DNA of 64,000 nt, from the NCBI GenBank assembly GCA_035771165.1, contig JAWNZC010000351.1:7447501-7511500 (forward strand), read 5' to 3'. The notes under the pieces were generated by a model. That model was not told where the DNA came from, did no database searches, and worked only from the letters and a program-made list of their open reading frames with translations. Both the position numbers and the translations under genes were made by a program. Shown here one piece after another: positions 1-13,500 of this stretch. This DNA comes from Paragorgia papillata. Lineage: Eukaryota > Cnidaria > Anthozoa > Scleralcyonacea > Coralliidae. Numbering within the stretch: the stretch's first letter is position 1; each line of letters begins with the position of its first letter.

Positions 1-145
1 TGAGTGATTGAGTGATTGAGTGATTGAGTGATTGAGTGATTGAGTGATTGAGTGATTGAGTGATTGAGTGATTGAGTGATTGAGTGATTGAGTGATTGAG
101 TGATTGAGTGATCGATCGTTCGATCGATCGATCGATCGATCGATG

Positions 146-199
<54 letters not shown>

Positions 200-235
200 C
201 TGATTGATTGCGTGCGTGCATGCATGCTTGCTTAC
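1..235. repeat. TGAG/TGAT microsatellite
   Basis: A tandem TGAGTGAT run (about 1-112) passes into CGAT repeats (about 112-145), then TGAT repeats (to about 200), and decays into GTGC/ATGC steps. It lies in the intron upstream of the first receptor exon visible here. It starts at the window edge, so its full length is unknown. Confidence 0.95.
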
Positions 236-507
236 TACGTGGTTGTTTAATTTAGGAAGGTTTTTAATATTTTAGTTTTTAATTTATACAAGTGTAATTT
301 ATTATAAATAGATCTCTTATACTTTTATTTTAAATTTTTGCTAAAAGGGGACGCCTTAAAACGTCGAAAAGTTTTAAAAAGTTTTCTTAAAAATATTTTT
401 GTTAAAAAAATCTTATTTTTAGAATATATAATTGTTGTTAAAACTAAATAAAAGTTAGTGGATATTTTTTATCAATTGCAAGTAGGTAAATATTATTTTT
501 TTTACAG

Positions 508-675
508 ACAATGGAGTGTATTCGCCATGGACTACTTGGAGTAGTTGTACGAAAACATGTGGAACTGGTGAACAAGTCAGACGCCGTTCATGTAACTCTA
601 CGGTTCCCTTAGCTTGCGCTCATGAAGGCCTTTCTGTAGAAACTCGATCTTGTTATTTGAAGTATTGCTCAAATG
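508..675 (+). CDS. Receptor exon: thrombospondin type 1 repeat
   Basis: The exon follows a TTTACAG acceptor and ends at AAATG|GTATGC. It encodes one TSP1 repeat with [14 protein letters not shown], the Arg-rich strand QVRRRSC, and a closing Cys pair. The WxxW tryptophans, usual sites of C-mannosylation in this family, and six cysteines are present. Its start phase (2 bases) requires an upstream coding exon outside the window. Confidence 0.9.
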
Positions 676-3600
676 GTATGCATAGATAATTTTACGCAGA
701 TATGAAAAAGGTTCAATCTCTCTCTGGAACCCCCCCCCTCCCCCCCCGGTAGAATTTCACGTTTTCACAACCTTTCTTAAAACAGTGGGGATTTTACCTT
801 GGCTTGCCAGCTTTGCTTGCTTGCGTAAGCTTTGTCATACTGCTATTGAGTATTTATGCAAATGATGATTGTTTATGAGTGCACTGATTATAAGAATATT
901 TTTAGCAGGCTGTCGCCTCGTTGAATGGAACATTCTATCTTTCACGAAATAAGAATATTCTTACCATTGTGCGAATGAAAACATTCATTGTTATTATTTT
1001 TTTTCTAATCAAATAGCGATGATTTGCTAAGATGTTATACATATAATGACTACTATACTGACTGCTGGTCTGCTACTCAGTGCCGGATTGACGTTCCCAG
1101 GGCCGGGGGCAAAAATATTTTAGGGCCGGTCACAAGCTCCATCCCCGGAGTACGGTGAACTGAAAGCGTAGGTTGATCGGATCATTGGAGGTTCGTACTT
1201 TAGGCTGCCTCAGGCGCCACTCCCCTCCAGCTTTCAAACAGAAGGGGGCCCGTGGCTGAGATAGCGTGTGATTTTCTCAGGCTAGTTCGGACTTTCAAAG
1301 AGAAACTGCATAATTTTTTTATTCACTCATTTTTATGGGCCGCTCAGAATCTGGAGCCAGGGGCAAATGCCCCCTTTGCCCCATAGGTAATCCGCCACTG
1401 CTGCTACTGAATGCTGCTAGCCACTCTCGACTGCTGCTAGAGAGACAGACGTCAGGTGTCTAACCGTGACTTCAGTTCTGTCACTATACTGCGCTTGCGC
1501 TGCTCATTTGTTGGTTAGTCAGTGCTTTGCTGCGCAAATTACTATCTTCTTTCTCAACACGTACTACACGTCTGTCTAATCAATGTGACGTTTAGACGCC
1601 GTTCACACGAGTTCGGAGCGAGTTGAAAACGGCGCTAAAAAGTCACAAAACGCCGTTGCGTTCACACGGCACCGGATCGAAATTGTGTGAAAACGGCGCT
1701 CTAACCGGAGCGTTTTGAGAACGATTTATATACGGAGCAAGATTAAAACGGAACCCTTGGCGGTGTCGTGTGAACATAAGATCCTGCACTTTTTCGCTCC
1801 GCTTTAGTACTCAGTTCCTAAATTTTCAGCTCCTAACCAAACGGCTGGCGTATTTTTCAGCGATGGAAAACTTTATTTATCTTCTCGACTTCTGCTAAGA
1901 ACTTGTGCTGCTGCATGTTTAAACAATTATAACATTATTACAACAATGACTAGCCAAATAGGAGAAGATTAAGTCAAAAAGGAGAGTTCCTAACAGAAAG
2001 ACTAAAATTGTAAACCTAGAATGCACCATACACTTTGGTGGGATAATTTTCTTTGAATTGCTCCTCGGTTTCCATTTACTTTTGACGAGATATAGCTATT
2101 TAAACGGTGCACATGAAATACTGGATGTACACCAGAAGGTTCCGGAGTCGTGTGAACACCTTCAAAGCGTCGTTAAATTATGACGGATTCGTGTGAACGT
2201 AACCACATTTTACCGTTTATTTTCTATACCGGACTCGTATGAATGCAGTCTTAATCGCATTTAACTTTGAACCAAGGCTTAAAATAATGTTCAGAACCAC
2301 ACCGGTCAAGTGATTTTGGCCTGTCATTGACCGGTGACCGCGGCCATTATTTTGAGTGCTTTTAACCTTTCTCGCTAGAGTATATACCTTCCTTACGGGT
2401 GGTACCCATAAGCCCGCAATATGTTTTTCCAACTTTGTTTCTACGATAATCTCCCCTGCAGGTTTTCTTAGTTTTGTAGGATACGAATCTGATAGGACAT
2501 TCTTATTCTTTTAACAGAATGTAACAGAGTGTTTACTGATGATAGAGGAAACTTTTCATCGCCTCGGTTGAACGGCAAGTATCCGGCCAAGGCCGAGTGT
2601 GTGTGGCAAATTAAAGTTGATGAAAATCATACTATTGTTATGGAGTTTGAGGAGTTTGATTTGGAGGAGGACAAGAAATGCTTGTTTGACTACGTCGGCT
2701 TTTATGATGGCGAGTTCGCTGATCCTTCATCACATAGCAACAAACTGCTGATGCGTTTCTGTGGCAACAGTACTCCACCACGTTCCCACCCACCTTATGG
2801 CTACCCGATTAACTCTTCTGACAGCGCTATGACAATCAAGTTCAAAACGGATTCGACTAAAGAACGCAAAGGGTTCACCGCAATATGGTACAAAGTGTTG
2901 AAATGTAAGTTAAAAACTACGAGTTTTTGTAAAAAATAATGTTGCTTATAGTCTTCAGATAGAACTTCGTGGGAGAGAAAGCAGGAATTAATAAAGGTGG
3001 GCGAGGAAGGAGTAAAGGTTGAGAGAAAGATGGTAGAAAAGTGGGTAGGGAAGCTAGGACGCAATTGAAAAAAGGGATGTGCGGTGGGAGGTATTGTAGG
3101 GAGGGCTGAAAGGCGAGATAGTGGGGAAGGGGTATTAAAACGCAGGTAAATTTTTCTAAAGTTTATATAAATTATTTAACAAAACATTATATCGTATTTT
3201 CTATAGATAAATACTGACTTTTGGTTAATTACAAATAATATTTGGCATTTCAGTCGATTAAACTGCATGTTTTAGGAATTTATTAATAAAGAAGAATTTC
3301 GAGTGTGAGAATATATGTATTTTAAGACGAAACCAAGACCAGTTGCGAAATGCAACATCAAGGCCTTCTGGATAGGAATTGAACCCGCGACCCTGCCATT
3401 CTAGTGCAGTGCTCTGACCACTGAGCTACATGTATGTGGAGGCCGTTGCCAACAGCTTAGTCAACAAGTTATTTATATATAATAATGATGATAATGCCGG
3501 GAACGAATTGGGTGTATTACAAACAATATTTGGCTTTTCACTTGATTAAACTACTTATTCTAGGGATTTTTGGTGAAGGAAAATTTGGACTGTGAGAATG

Positions 3601-6600
3601 TATAATATATAGTATATGTCTTATACATGCATAGGTTCGAAACCTTAAAGTGCCTATGAAACAGAAATGATGTTTGTCGTATTTGAAAGAACACTTAAAA
3701 TGATAGAGTAACATCTTCTTCAGTTTTTCGTTTCCTTGCTTCGTTCTTGAGATATTTCCGTTTGTTTGATATTAAACATTTTGACGTCACACATGCATAA
3801 TGTTATCGAAAAAGTTATATAACTTTGCTATTATCAAATATAATCACTTGAAAATCTATGGCATGTTTCGTGTTGTGGGCGAAATACACCCACATGCTTC
3901 CTTCGAATTAATTTGGTTTGATAATAGAAAAGATATATAACCTTCTCCGATAACTCATTATGCACGTACGACGTCAAAATGTTTAATTTGTATATCAAAC
4001 AAACTGAAATATATCAAGAACGAAGCAAGGAAACGAAAAACTGCAAAAGATGTTAATCTATCATTTTAAGTGTTCTTTCAAATAAGACAATTCTCTTCTT
4101 TCTCCTCCCTCGAGTAAGCAACCTCCTGCTTGTTGCGAACTGAATTAAAATAAGCGGCTCCCCCCTCACTTTCTCTTTAATCAGATCTGATTCATTGCTC
4201 ATAATTTCTATCTTTAATATAATCAAACGGTCATTTATAGTAATTTTGTACTAAATGCCTCGTCGCAATTACTTGAAATTCACATGTTTTTGTCTTTTTA
4301 GTTCATCTACGGCGTTCTAATGTGGTTCCTCAATCCGTAACTACGCTATCTTTGATCTACAATCCATGGTCGACGACAAAGGCTGCTGCTATTCCAATGG
4401 GAAGAGCTACAACATGCCCAGAAAGCTTGTAAGTAATTTACAATACTCTCACTAAACTTCGTTAAAACTAACTTAGGGGCTGATTATATGAGCCGGGCTA
4501 GCCCGGTTAACTTGGCTCACGCGATTGATTAGGATCTCACTGTGGTTTTGAAACTCGCATAAACTAAATTTACAAAGAAGAATTGGTTTAGTTTAGATGT
4601 AAACGAATCCTAACATTAATTCAATGGCCGAGGAAAGAATTTCGTGACACGAGCCAGCCGGACTAGTTAGCCGGACTAGCCCCGGGCTCATATAATCAGC
4701 CTCTTAAACAGTAACTTGGTGTTAATTGCATTTATCAGAACTAGTTTTACGAGCTCTGCATGGTTAGTTATAAGTCTATTTTGCTCTCTCTCTTTCCAAC
4801 ACGTTTTTTCTGTAGGGTTACCCTGCTGTCCGGGTACCAGTACCAAGCACTTACGTTATTGGACGTGGTTACCAAGCACTAATAACAAGAAGCTTGGAAC
4901 TAGTAAAACGTTGTCCCGGGTAGGCGAGTTATCCCTACCAAACGCGTAGTTACAAGGACATACGAGAGCTAGGGTAACCCGGGTGCTAGGGTAACCCTAC
5001 CTCCTTATAAACAGGCCCTACGTCGTCATTAAATCGGCCTGATTAGTTATTATTTTTCTCTCTGATCTTTCTTTTTTAGGGGTGACAAAGATTGTTATTT
5101 TTATGGCAAACAAAACGTAATCAGCAGAGTCATCTCTGTTTATCTCAACCGCGATCTTCCTATTGAAAGCTCGGATCCTGTTTTTGTTAATTTTGAGCAT
5201 ATTCTGGTACGTATATTGTAAAGATCACATTGATTGGTGTGCATATCCGAATCCTCTAGTCTTTGAAAGGATAATTGCACGCGTTGGAATATAACCATTG
5301 ATTTCTAATTAGGTTAATAGTTACACTAAGGGGCTGTTTACATGAGCCGGGCTAGCCCAGTGAGTTCTATAGATAACTGGAGTGATATCTTTGTGGCAAT
5401 CTTGTTCCCAGAACCCACGATCCTTTTGGGCCTGAAGTACGTATAGTTCCAGTCTTCTACGCGGTCTGCTCAAGTCTGATCTGGTCAAAAGACCGCGTAA
5501 GAGACTGGAACTGTACGTACTTTAGGCCTACATGTCCGCCATGTTTGGCTTCAATCTTTGCCCAGTGAATGACCAGCAGATATCACTCCAGTTATATATA
5601 GAGCTCACTGAGTTAACTGGGCTCACGCGATTGATTAGGATCTCACTGTGGATTTGAAACTCGCGTAAACTAAATGTATAAGGAAGAATTGGTTCAGTTT
5701 AGATGTAAATGAATCCTAAGGTTGATTAAAATTTCCTTTATTTGTGGCCGAGGAAAGAATTTCGTGACACGAGTTAGCCCGGCTCATGTAATCGGCCCCT
5801 AAACCTGTCTTCAACTGGCCATTGTGCCATTTAGACTCGGCAGGGTAGCCATGCATTGTTCTACAATACTCAGCTTGTGACAGCCATGCATAATGGGGAA
5901 ATTCAGATTTGATTGCGGCACAGTTTGATTTTTCTATTTTTAGTAGCCTTCTAAAACGGCCCACCAAAGATTCTTGCAGTGGTTTTAACCGAAAAACGTT
6001 TTGCAAAAAAATGGCTCTTTAACTTTTTTTAAATTACTGCTATAGATTTCTTCCTCTGACAAGTAAAGTCGTCTGCATGGCGTTAGCCAGAGTAAAATAA
6101 TGAAAGTCGACTGTAGCAGTGAAAGGGTTTAGCTATGTTTAGTATGGCAAACCATAAATTAATACTACATGTATATAGGCACTAAGCAAGACCAGACCGG
6201 AACTAATGGAATTGACTGCAAAAATAAAACCGTAAAGATAAAGATGGTGACTTGTATCAAACATTGTTTGTTCTTGATTATTGGTACTAGATAGGGCTTT
6301 AAAAAGATCAACGCGTTTGTAGGAATGTAGTTTTTTTATGTTTAGCTGATTAAGATTGCAAAGCATTGTGGTTAAATGTATAGCCGCCATCTTTTTCGGT
6401 ACCCCAGACTTCAGGTTTTCTTTGGTTTAGTCCTGTGCACTTTATCCTGCGTTTTTGTGGACTTTGGTCGTACTTTTTCTCTACTCTGTGTTTTACAGGT
6501 TTTTTTCAACCTCGCACCCTGGGTTTTATCTTTGTTTTTCCACCCAGGGAGCGGAGATCCCGGAGATCCCGCACCCTGGGTACGAGGTTGTCTACATTTG

Positions 6601-7781
6601 TGCTTTACCCACAAAGTGGGATTATATTTATGACCTAACACCGACATAAGCCCTAACTCTAACAAGTAACGAGTTTACACATGCAGTATAACCCCACCAA
6701 ATTTGCTACCGATCCGACTTTTATACCTGTCCCGTGTAATGTCGTATTTTTTCCAAGCACTATTAGTGCAAAAAAAAAGAAGTTTTATCTAGTCAGTTAT
6801 TATTAGTAAAATTGATTGAAAAATTATTAAGGTACATCTTAGCTGCTTTTTGCTTGAATTATGTAGGATGAAGATCTGTTTCCATATTCGTACACTGGGA
6901 GAAAAACGTGTGTCACCTGGGATCACTCAATCACGTAAGAATTTTATTAATTATGCATTGTTTTCATTAATGGTTTGTGCAGCCTTTCTTGTAATTGTCT
7001 TTTCAGTCTTCGCGTGTTCTCGTTATTCACTGATTGCTTTTTTTTGTCGTAGGTCTCCTCGATTTGGTGCGTGGACCAGGCGCGGCTGTTATTCGTCATT
7101 CAGTAACCTCACTCACACCTTTTGTAAATGTCTTCATACTGGAGTCTTTGCTGTACTTGGAGAAGAAGAGGTAGACACATTCAACACCTCTTTTAAATTG
7201 GTTGATTTTAAGTTCAGTTTATTATATCAAATACAGTGTGGTTCATAGCAACATACAATACAACGAAAAACGAATAAATTTTTTGACCCTGCATGAATTA
7301 AAATTATTAGTAGGAAATTTTGGATAAAGTTCAGATAACTATTTAATTCATATAGTGCTTTATACAATATTGCCATATTTGTGCTATTTTCAAGACGTAT
7401 AATCTAGTGAATTATATTTCTTAATGAAGAAACAAATTTGATAAAATGAAAACGATCTGATATGATAACGATAAGATATGATAATATAAAATGATCCATT
7501 GTTCATAAACGTATTTTCACTTTCTTAAAACAGGTTCCGCCAAAAGACTTGCACCTAAAGGCGAACGTTTACCTTGGAGTAGCAGTATCTTTAATTTTCA
7601 TTATTTTGACTGTTCAGACTTTGGCAACAAGAAAGTAAGTATGTTTACTTTAAGTGGCTCGACAAGACATGTATTGTATTTGTATGCATATTTTCCCACT
7701 TTTACACACACGCATGTCTGTATTTATTGTTGGAATATAGTAAGGTTAGATATACTGCCGAAACAGAGAACGTAGGAGTAT

Positions 7782-7842
<61 letters not shown>

Positions 7843-8653
7843 ATTTATTGTTGTTGTATTCTTTTTGTTACGCACAGTTTTCATTGCTACCATTTTCCAT
7901 TACAGTTATTCCTACACAAACGAATGGACAACAAACTACCAGCATCAACACCACCACTGGACCAATATCACTATGACTACAACCATCAACACTATCACAA
8001 CAACTAATATCACTGCTAGCGTTAACAAATAACTTCATCACATTCGTCACCAACAATGACGGAAACGCGACGACGTCCGGCGACAACATAAGGACCTTTA
8101 GCAAAGATAACGGGAACGTCAGTGACGACGTCCTTCATTCAATGTAAAATCCAAAAAATGAATTCATGCATCGTCCTCGTTGTACATGTTACCTCAACGA
8201 AATCATCTTAGCGTATGCAGAACGACGTATTACACAGTGAAAGTACGTTGTTGGGTGAGTTTGACGCTAAGGTCTGACGTTAACCATTATTAAACATCCC
8301 CTTTCAAAGATTCCAAACAAAACTAGAACGAAGCGAGCAATCTGAATTACGACATTTAAAGGAAATCATGCGTCACTGACACTGCAGTTTCATGAGCTTG
8401 ATGTATATGTTTCGACCTTCAAAAAGCTTTAGGTTAACATCAAATTCAACCAAAAGCTTCCATGCACTGTTCAATGTGTTAAGGTCGTCCTGAATACGTG
8501 AAGAGAACATCAGTTGACGTTGTATGCACAACGAGGACGGTACAGGGGTTACTCTTGGGACTTCAAATTGTTCATTGTCTTTGTTTTAGATGTAAATTTC
8601 TTTTGTACGAAGGATGTTATCACGGCGTTCCCGTTTTGTTTGCTAAATGTCCT

Positions 8654-8729
<76 letters not shown>

Positions 8730-8749
8730 ACAATGACGACACCACCACC

Positions 8750-8798
<49 letters not shown>

Positions 8799-10349
8799 AC
8801 AACAACAATGACTCCACCAACTTGTAGAACCTTTAATGAGATAATAATCGTAATGCATACAATCAAGTAACCTCGTTTTACATGCAAGGCCTATCATTTT
8901 GTTATGCTATTGTTTTCCATTCTGTAGAAAAATTAACACAGGAGAATTTTTCCACTTATTTGAAACACTGGTATCAGGTGTTCTCGTTGTGATCTTTCTT
9001 ACTGGTGCTCATGTTCCTGCCGAGAAAGTAAGTAAATAAATCGTTTAGAAATTCCTTTCTAGTTAAGGTGGGGCGGGGGGGGGGGGGGGGGTACTTACAA
9101 TAAAAGGTCAAACAGAAATAGAATCTGAAACAAAGTATTGCCGTATTCTTCACTCCTAGGGTTTATCAATCCTTGTTTGTGTTTATAGCGTGCAAAATAA
9201 TGTAGTTAATCCAAACGGTGTATATTTGCATATTAATTAATTTTCAGCGTTTTCGTTGTCTTTCTTTGTCCAGTATTACATATGTCAGTGGTTACTATGT
9301 CTTTAGAATGCTTAAAACATTTTTTCTTTTGTGCCGCCCGTTTTTCTATACTCTTCCTGTTGAGAACCAAATTTACAACCCTTTTATTTCTAAACGATAT
9401 GCGACTATCACAGTGACAGTGACGGTAATGGTGATGGTAACGGTGGCGGTCACGATGATGGTAACGGTGACGGTAACGATGGTGGTAATGGTGATGGTAA
9501 CGGTGACGGTAACGATGGTGGTGACGGTGATGGTAACGGTGACGGTGACGGTAACGATGGTGGTGACGGTGATGGTAACGGTGATGGTAACGGTGATGGT
9601 AACGGTGACGGTAACGATGATGGTAACGGTGATGGTGACGGTAACGGTGATGGTGACGGTAACGGTGACAGTGATGGTAACGGTGATGGCAACGGTGACG
9701 GTAACGGTGATGGTAATGGTAACGTTAACGGAACGGTGACGACATGCCAGATAGTCCGTGTAACTCGTGCGTTGTAGATACAGTCGTTGGCACCTAAGCG
9801 TGTACACCGCCCGTCAAAACATGTTTTATGTTAATGTCAAAGTTGGAAACGTATTGGGTTTTCATTGAACCAATGCATTATTGTCACATGAATGTGCCCT
9901 TAGCCAATCACGTCTCGCCAATCCCACGGTGTTGATTTCAAAACGGTTAACTTTGACTTAAATTTAGAACATGTTTTGACGGGCGGTGTACACGCTTAGG
10001 TGCCAACGACTGTAATTGATAAATACTTTTGATGACTATTGAAAATGTTTACTAGTTGATATATAATTTCAAGTTATAGTTTGGCTTACGTTTGCTATTC
10101 TATATTTTCAGGAATTGTGTGGTTTTCTTGCTTTTTTCCTGTATTACTTGGTACTTTCTCAGTTTACTTGGATGTTTCTTACAGTCATTTGGATCCAAAA
10201 CTTGCTAAAAAGATATCTTTCAGAAAGAGTGAAGATTAACTTCGTATATTTCATACTGGGATGGGGTAAGGCACTTACAAAAAATATAGTAAGTTGGTTA
10301 GAATGTAGCTCTGGATTTTCCAGACAGACAGACAGATAGACAGATAGAC

Positions 10350-10405
<56 letters not shown>

Positions 10406-10513
10406 GGACGGACGGACGGACAGGCAGGCAGACAGGCAGGCAGGCAGACCCGCAGGCAGGCAGACCCGCAGGCAGGCAGACATGCAGGCAGGCAGACATG
10501 CAGGCAGACACAC

Positions 10514-10556
<43 letters not shown>

Positions 10557-13500
10557 CAGATAGACAGACAGACAGACGCACGCACGCACGCACGCACAGA
10601 CAAGACGAGCTGTTGTAAATCCCATACAGTTCGGCATAGTGTATCTATTTATACTTAACACATTTTTCTCAAGATAGCCTGCCCTTGCACGACGAGTAGA
10701 ACATGCATGCAACATGACGTTATTCAGCGTTAAATAGTGAAAGGCCGTCTTGTTAGCAATGAGTTAATTTTGTGAATATTTTTTATCTAGGAGTTCCTTT
10801 GGTTCTTGCAGGCGTTGCTGGAAAAGTAGACATTGATCAGCATGGGAATAAAGATAATGTGTTAGTATATAATTTGTATAAATTCTACACCAAGAGTTGT
10901 AATGGTATTGAATACCCCAATATGGTTGTGTTGGTTCGTCGGACGTTTGTCAGCAGACTCTTTTCGTAAACCGCTACTCAAACAGCATATTTTCTAGTTT
11001 TAAGACACGGATTTCTTATCCATCCAAGTCTGCTTTTGTTCTTTGTCTTTTGTCCTGATTGCCTATTCAATGACGTTCGTAGTGAATAAACTATTCCTTG
11101 TCTAATATATATATATTTGTTTTATTCTTAGCTGTTGGGTTTCAATAGCGGGTGTGGGAACAGTCTGGGGCTACGGTGCTCCAGTTTTCGCCATGCTATT
11201 GGTTAGTAAAAACACGTTTTATGTAATAAATATATTAAAAAATATCTCATTGATTTCACCGATATTTTTCACTGGAATTATATCAAAGTATGAAAACTTA
11301 CACAAAAAAGGCCAACTTTATATATATACGGCAATTTAAAGATGAAATGCAACGGATTTTTGGCTAAAATTAGAAAAGATGCATTAAATTAGATCTTGAC
11401 ATGTCGCACTGTATATAGGTATTTAGTATCAACCAACTAGTGGTCTATTACAAATTCGGCATTCTGATTGGCTAAGTTACTAGTGGTCTATTGGTGATAG
11501 ACCACTAGTAGGTTATCCAATGACAAACCTTCTTATAACTGGAATATTCCTATCCCGACCAATCAGGAGCCACGCCATATTCACGCTGCAAACAAAACCT
11601 GGAAACTAGGCCAAACATGGAGTCCGCTAAAATTTATATACGAGTGATGAAATCTCGAAAACATTGGCCCGAAAGTAATGGAAAATTGTTCAGTTTGACA
11701 TTTTTGAATAAGAAAATGAATTCGCTTATGCCTATGGAGGATATCTACACCAAATTTGAAGCAAAATAATTACAATCTCGTTTTTTGTGAGCGATTGTTT
11801 ATCATGTGCCATCGAACTACCCTACACCCCGAATGGGGAGACTCCTGCAAACAAAAAGGTATTAAACTATCTGAAAATTTGGAACAATGTTTGATAAGAC
11901 TTATTTACATTAAAGAAAAGTTGTTAATGATTGATACTAAAACAATTAGACAACTCGCCCTCGTTTTCTACGAGCAGATAGTCAACTCGGCTTCGCCTCG
12001 TCGACTATCAGCTCAGAGAAAACTTGGTCTCGTTGTCTAATTGTTAAATATTTTTTGATGAATTTTGTTTGTGACGCCAGGCAGTGGCGGCGGAAGATGT
12101 TTTATATTGGAGGGGCTAATTCGTCAACAGAATGATAAAAAGTGTATCCCCCCTGCAAATTCTAGGCCTTTTTAGCCCCATTATCGAAAATTTTAGAAAT
12201 ATTGGTGGGGGTCTATAGCCCCCGTTCCGCCGCTTCCGTTCAAGTAAAAATATCTGTTTATATTAAATTCTCAAACTCATTAATAATTCATGAATTATCA
12301 TAGCCAATCCATGCATCTTGCATTTCACGTATCGTAAAACGGCGCAGATGCGTAAAAATTCGACACGTGAAAACGAGGCGCACTAACTATGACGTCACGT
12401 ATCCTGGGTTTTCCGTTCTACTTAAGTTGACACTTCAAGGCTATATTCGGTAAATAAGTACAAGTTTCAGGGACAGAGATTTTTGGTTGCATGTCATCTT
12501 TAATTCCACATTTCGTTGAATTAATGTTGTTTAATATTTCCTTCAGGTAAATATTGCTGTCTTTGTTTTTCTGTTACTGCCAAGAGCTAAAGAATACTAC
12601 GACTGTCAGAAGCTGAGGTGAGTACACAATATTTTACTTAATCAGGTATCGTCTATGAGCTCGTGAAGGTCGTAAAAAATGTACCACAAGAAAAAATGTA
12701 CCCTGTGAGCCCACTCTGTGAGCCTTGTACCCAGATCTTCGCGCAAAAGACAGACAGAAATACAAACCAATAGGAAAGCGCACAGATGACGTCGAATTCA
12801 TGTTTGTCTGAGTTTACAATTTATTCTTGCATTTCCAAAAAAAGAAAATTTTCGGGTTTTTTTGTGCGCTTCGCTATTACTTTACGCCCTACTGCGAATT
12901 CTTGCGCATAATAAGACAAGTTACATTATAAAATGTATATAAACTTACAAATATTATAGTAGTTTGTACAGTATATGCCGACATTACATTACATGATATT
13001 GTAAGTAGTACGTATTGAATTTTAAACAAAATAACGAATATATCGAGATCTATAACAGTAGATACATGTATAAAGTCACATCTAAGACAGAGGCACATTG
13101 ATGAATTTCAGAAGTCATTTAAAAACCATTCTTTTATTTTTTTAAAGTTGGCGTACTATATTAAGCGATACTCATTTAAAATTAATATATATTATGAATA
13201 GATTGAGCATGCCGCAACAGAGAATGTATTATATATATATATATATATAATAGTTATCTATTGCTTTGCAATTGGTCTACACCTACAAAAATGGAACTAC
13301 AATATACCAAATGTGGAACTATGAATGCTAAAAGCGTTCAAAACTAATATTACTAAAAAAGTAATAAATCCATACAACTTATATCACACACTTACGGTGC
13401 AAAAAAGTAAACATAAAATTCACATTTTTTTCACAATGACCTTACATAAGTAAGGCCCGGTTCAAACGTCGCGCTTATCATGTGCCGAACCTAATTCGAA

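Noticed and set aside
1..235. CRISPR-like regular repeat
   Set aside because: Pure short-unit microsatellite without spacers; no array with unique spacers was seen anywhere in the window.
3355..3435. Functional tRNA gene
   Set aside because: A- and B-boxes are present, but the acceptor stem does not pair and the anticodon stem has a mismatch.
8498..8897. Long poly-Asn, poly-Thr and poly-Val ORFs
   Set aside because: They are translations of the CAA microsatellite on both strands, without splice support.
9218..9807. Val-Thr and Pro-Ser repeat ORFs
   Set aside because: Products of the GGTRAC hexamer array in an intron of the receptor.
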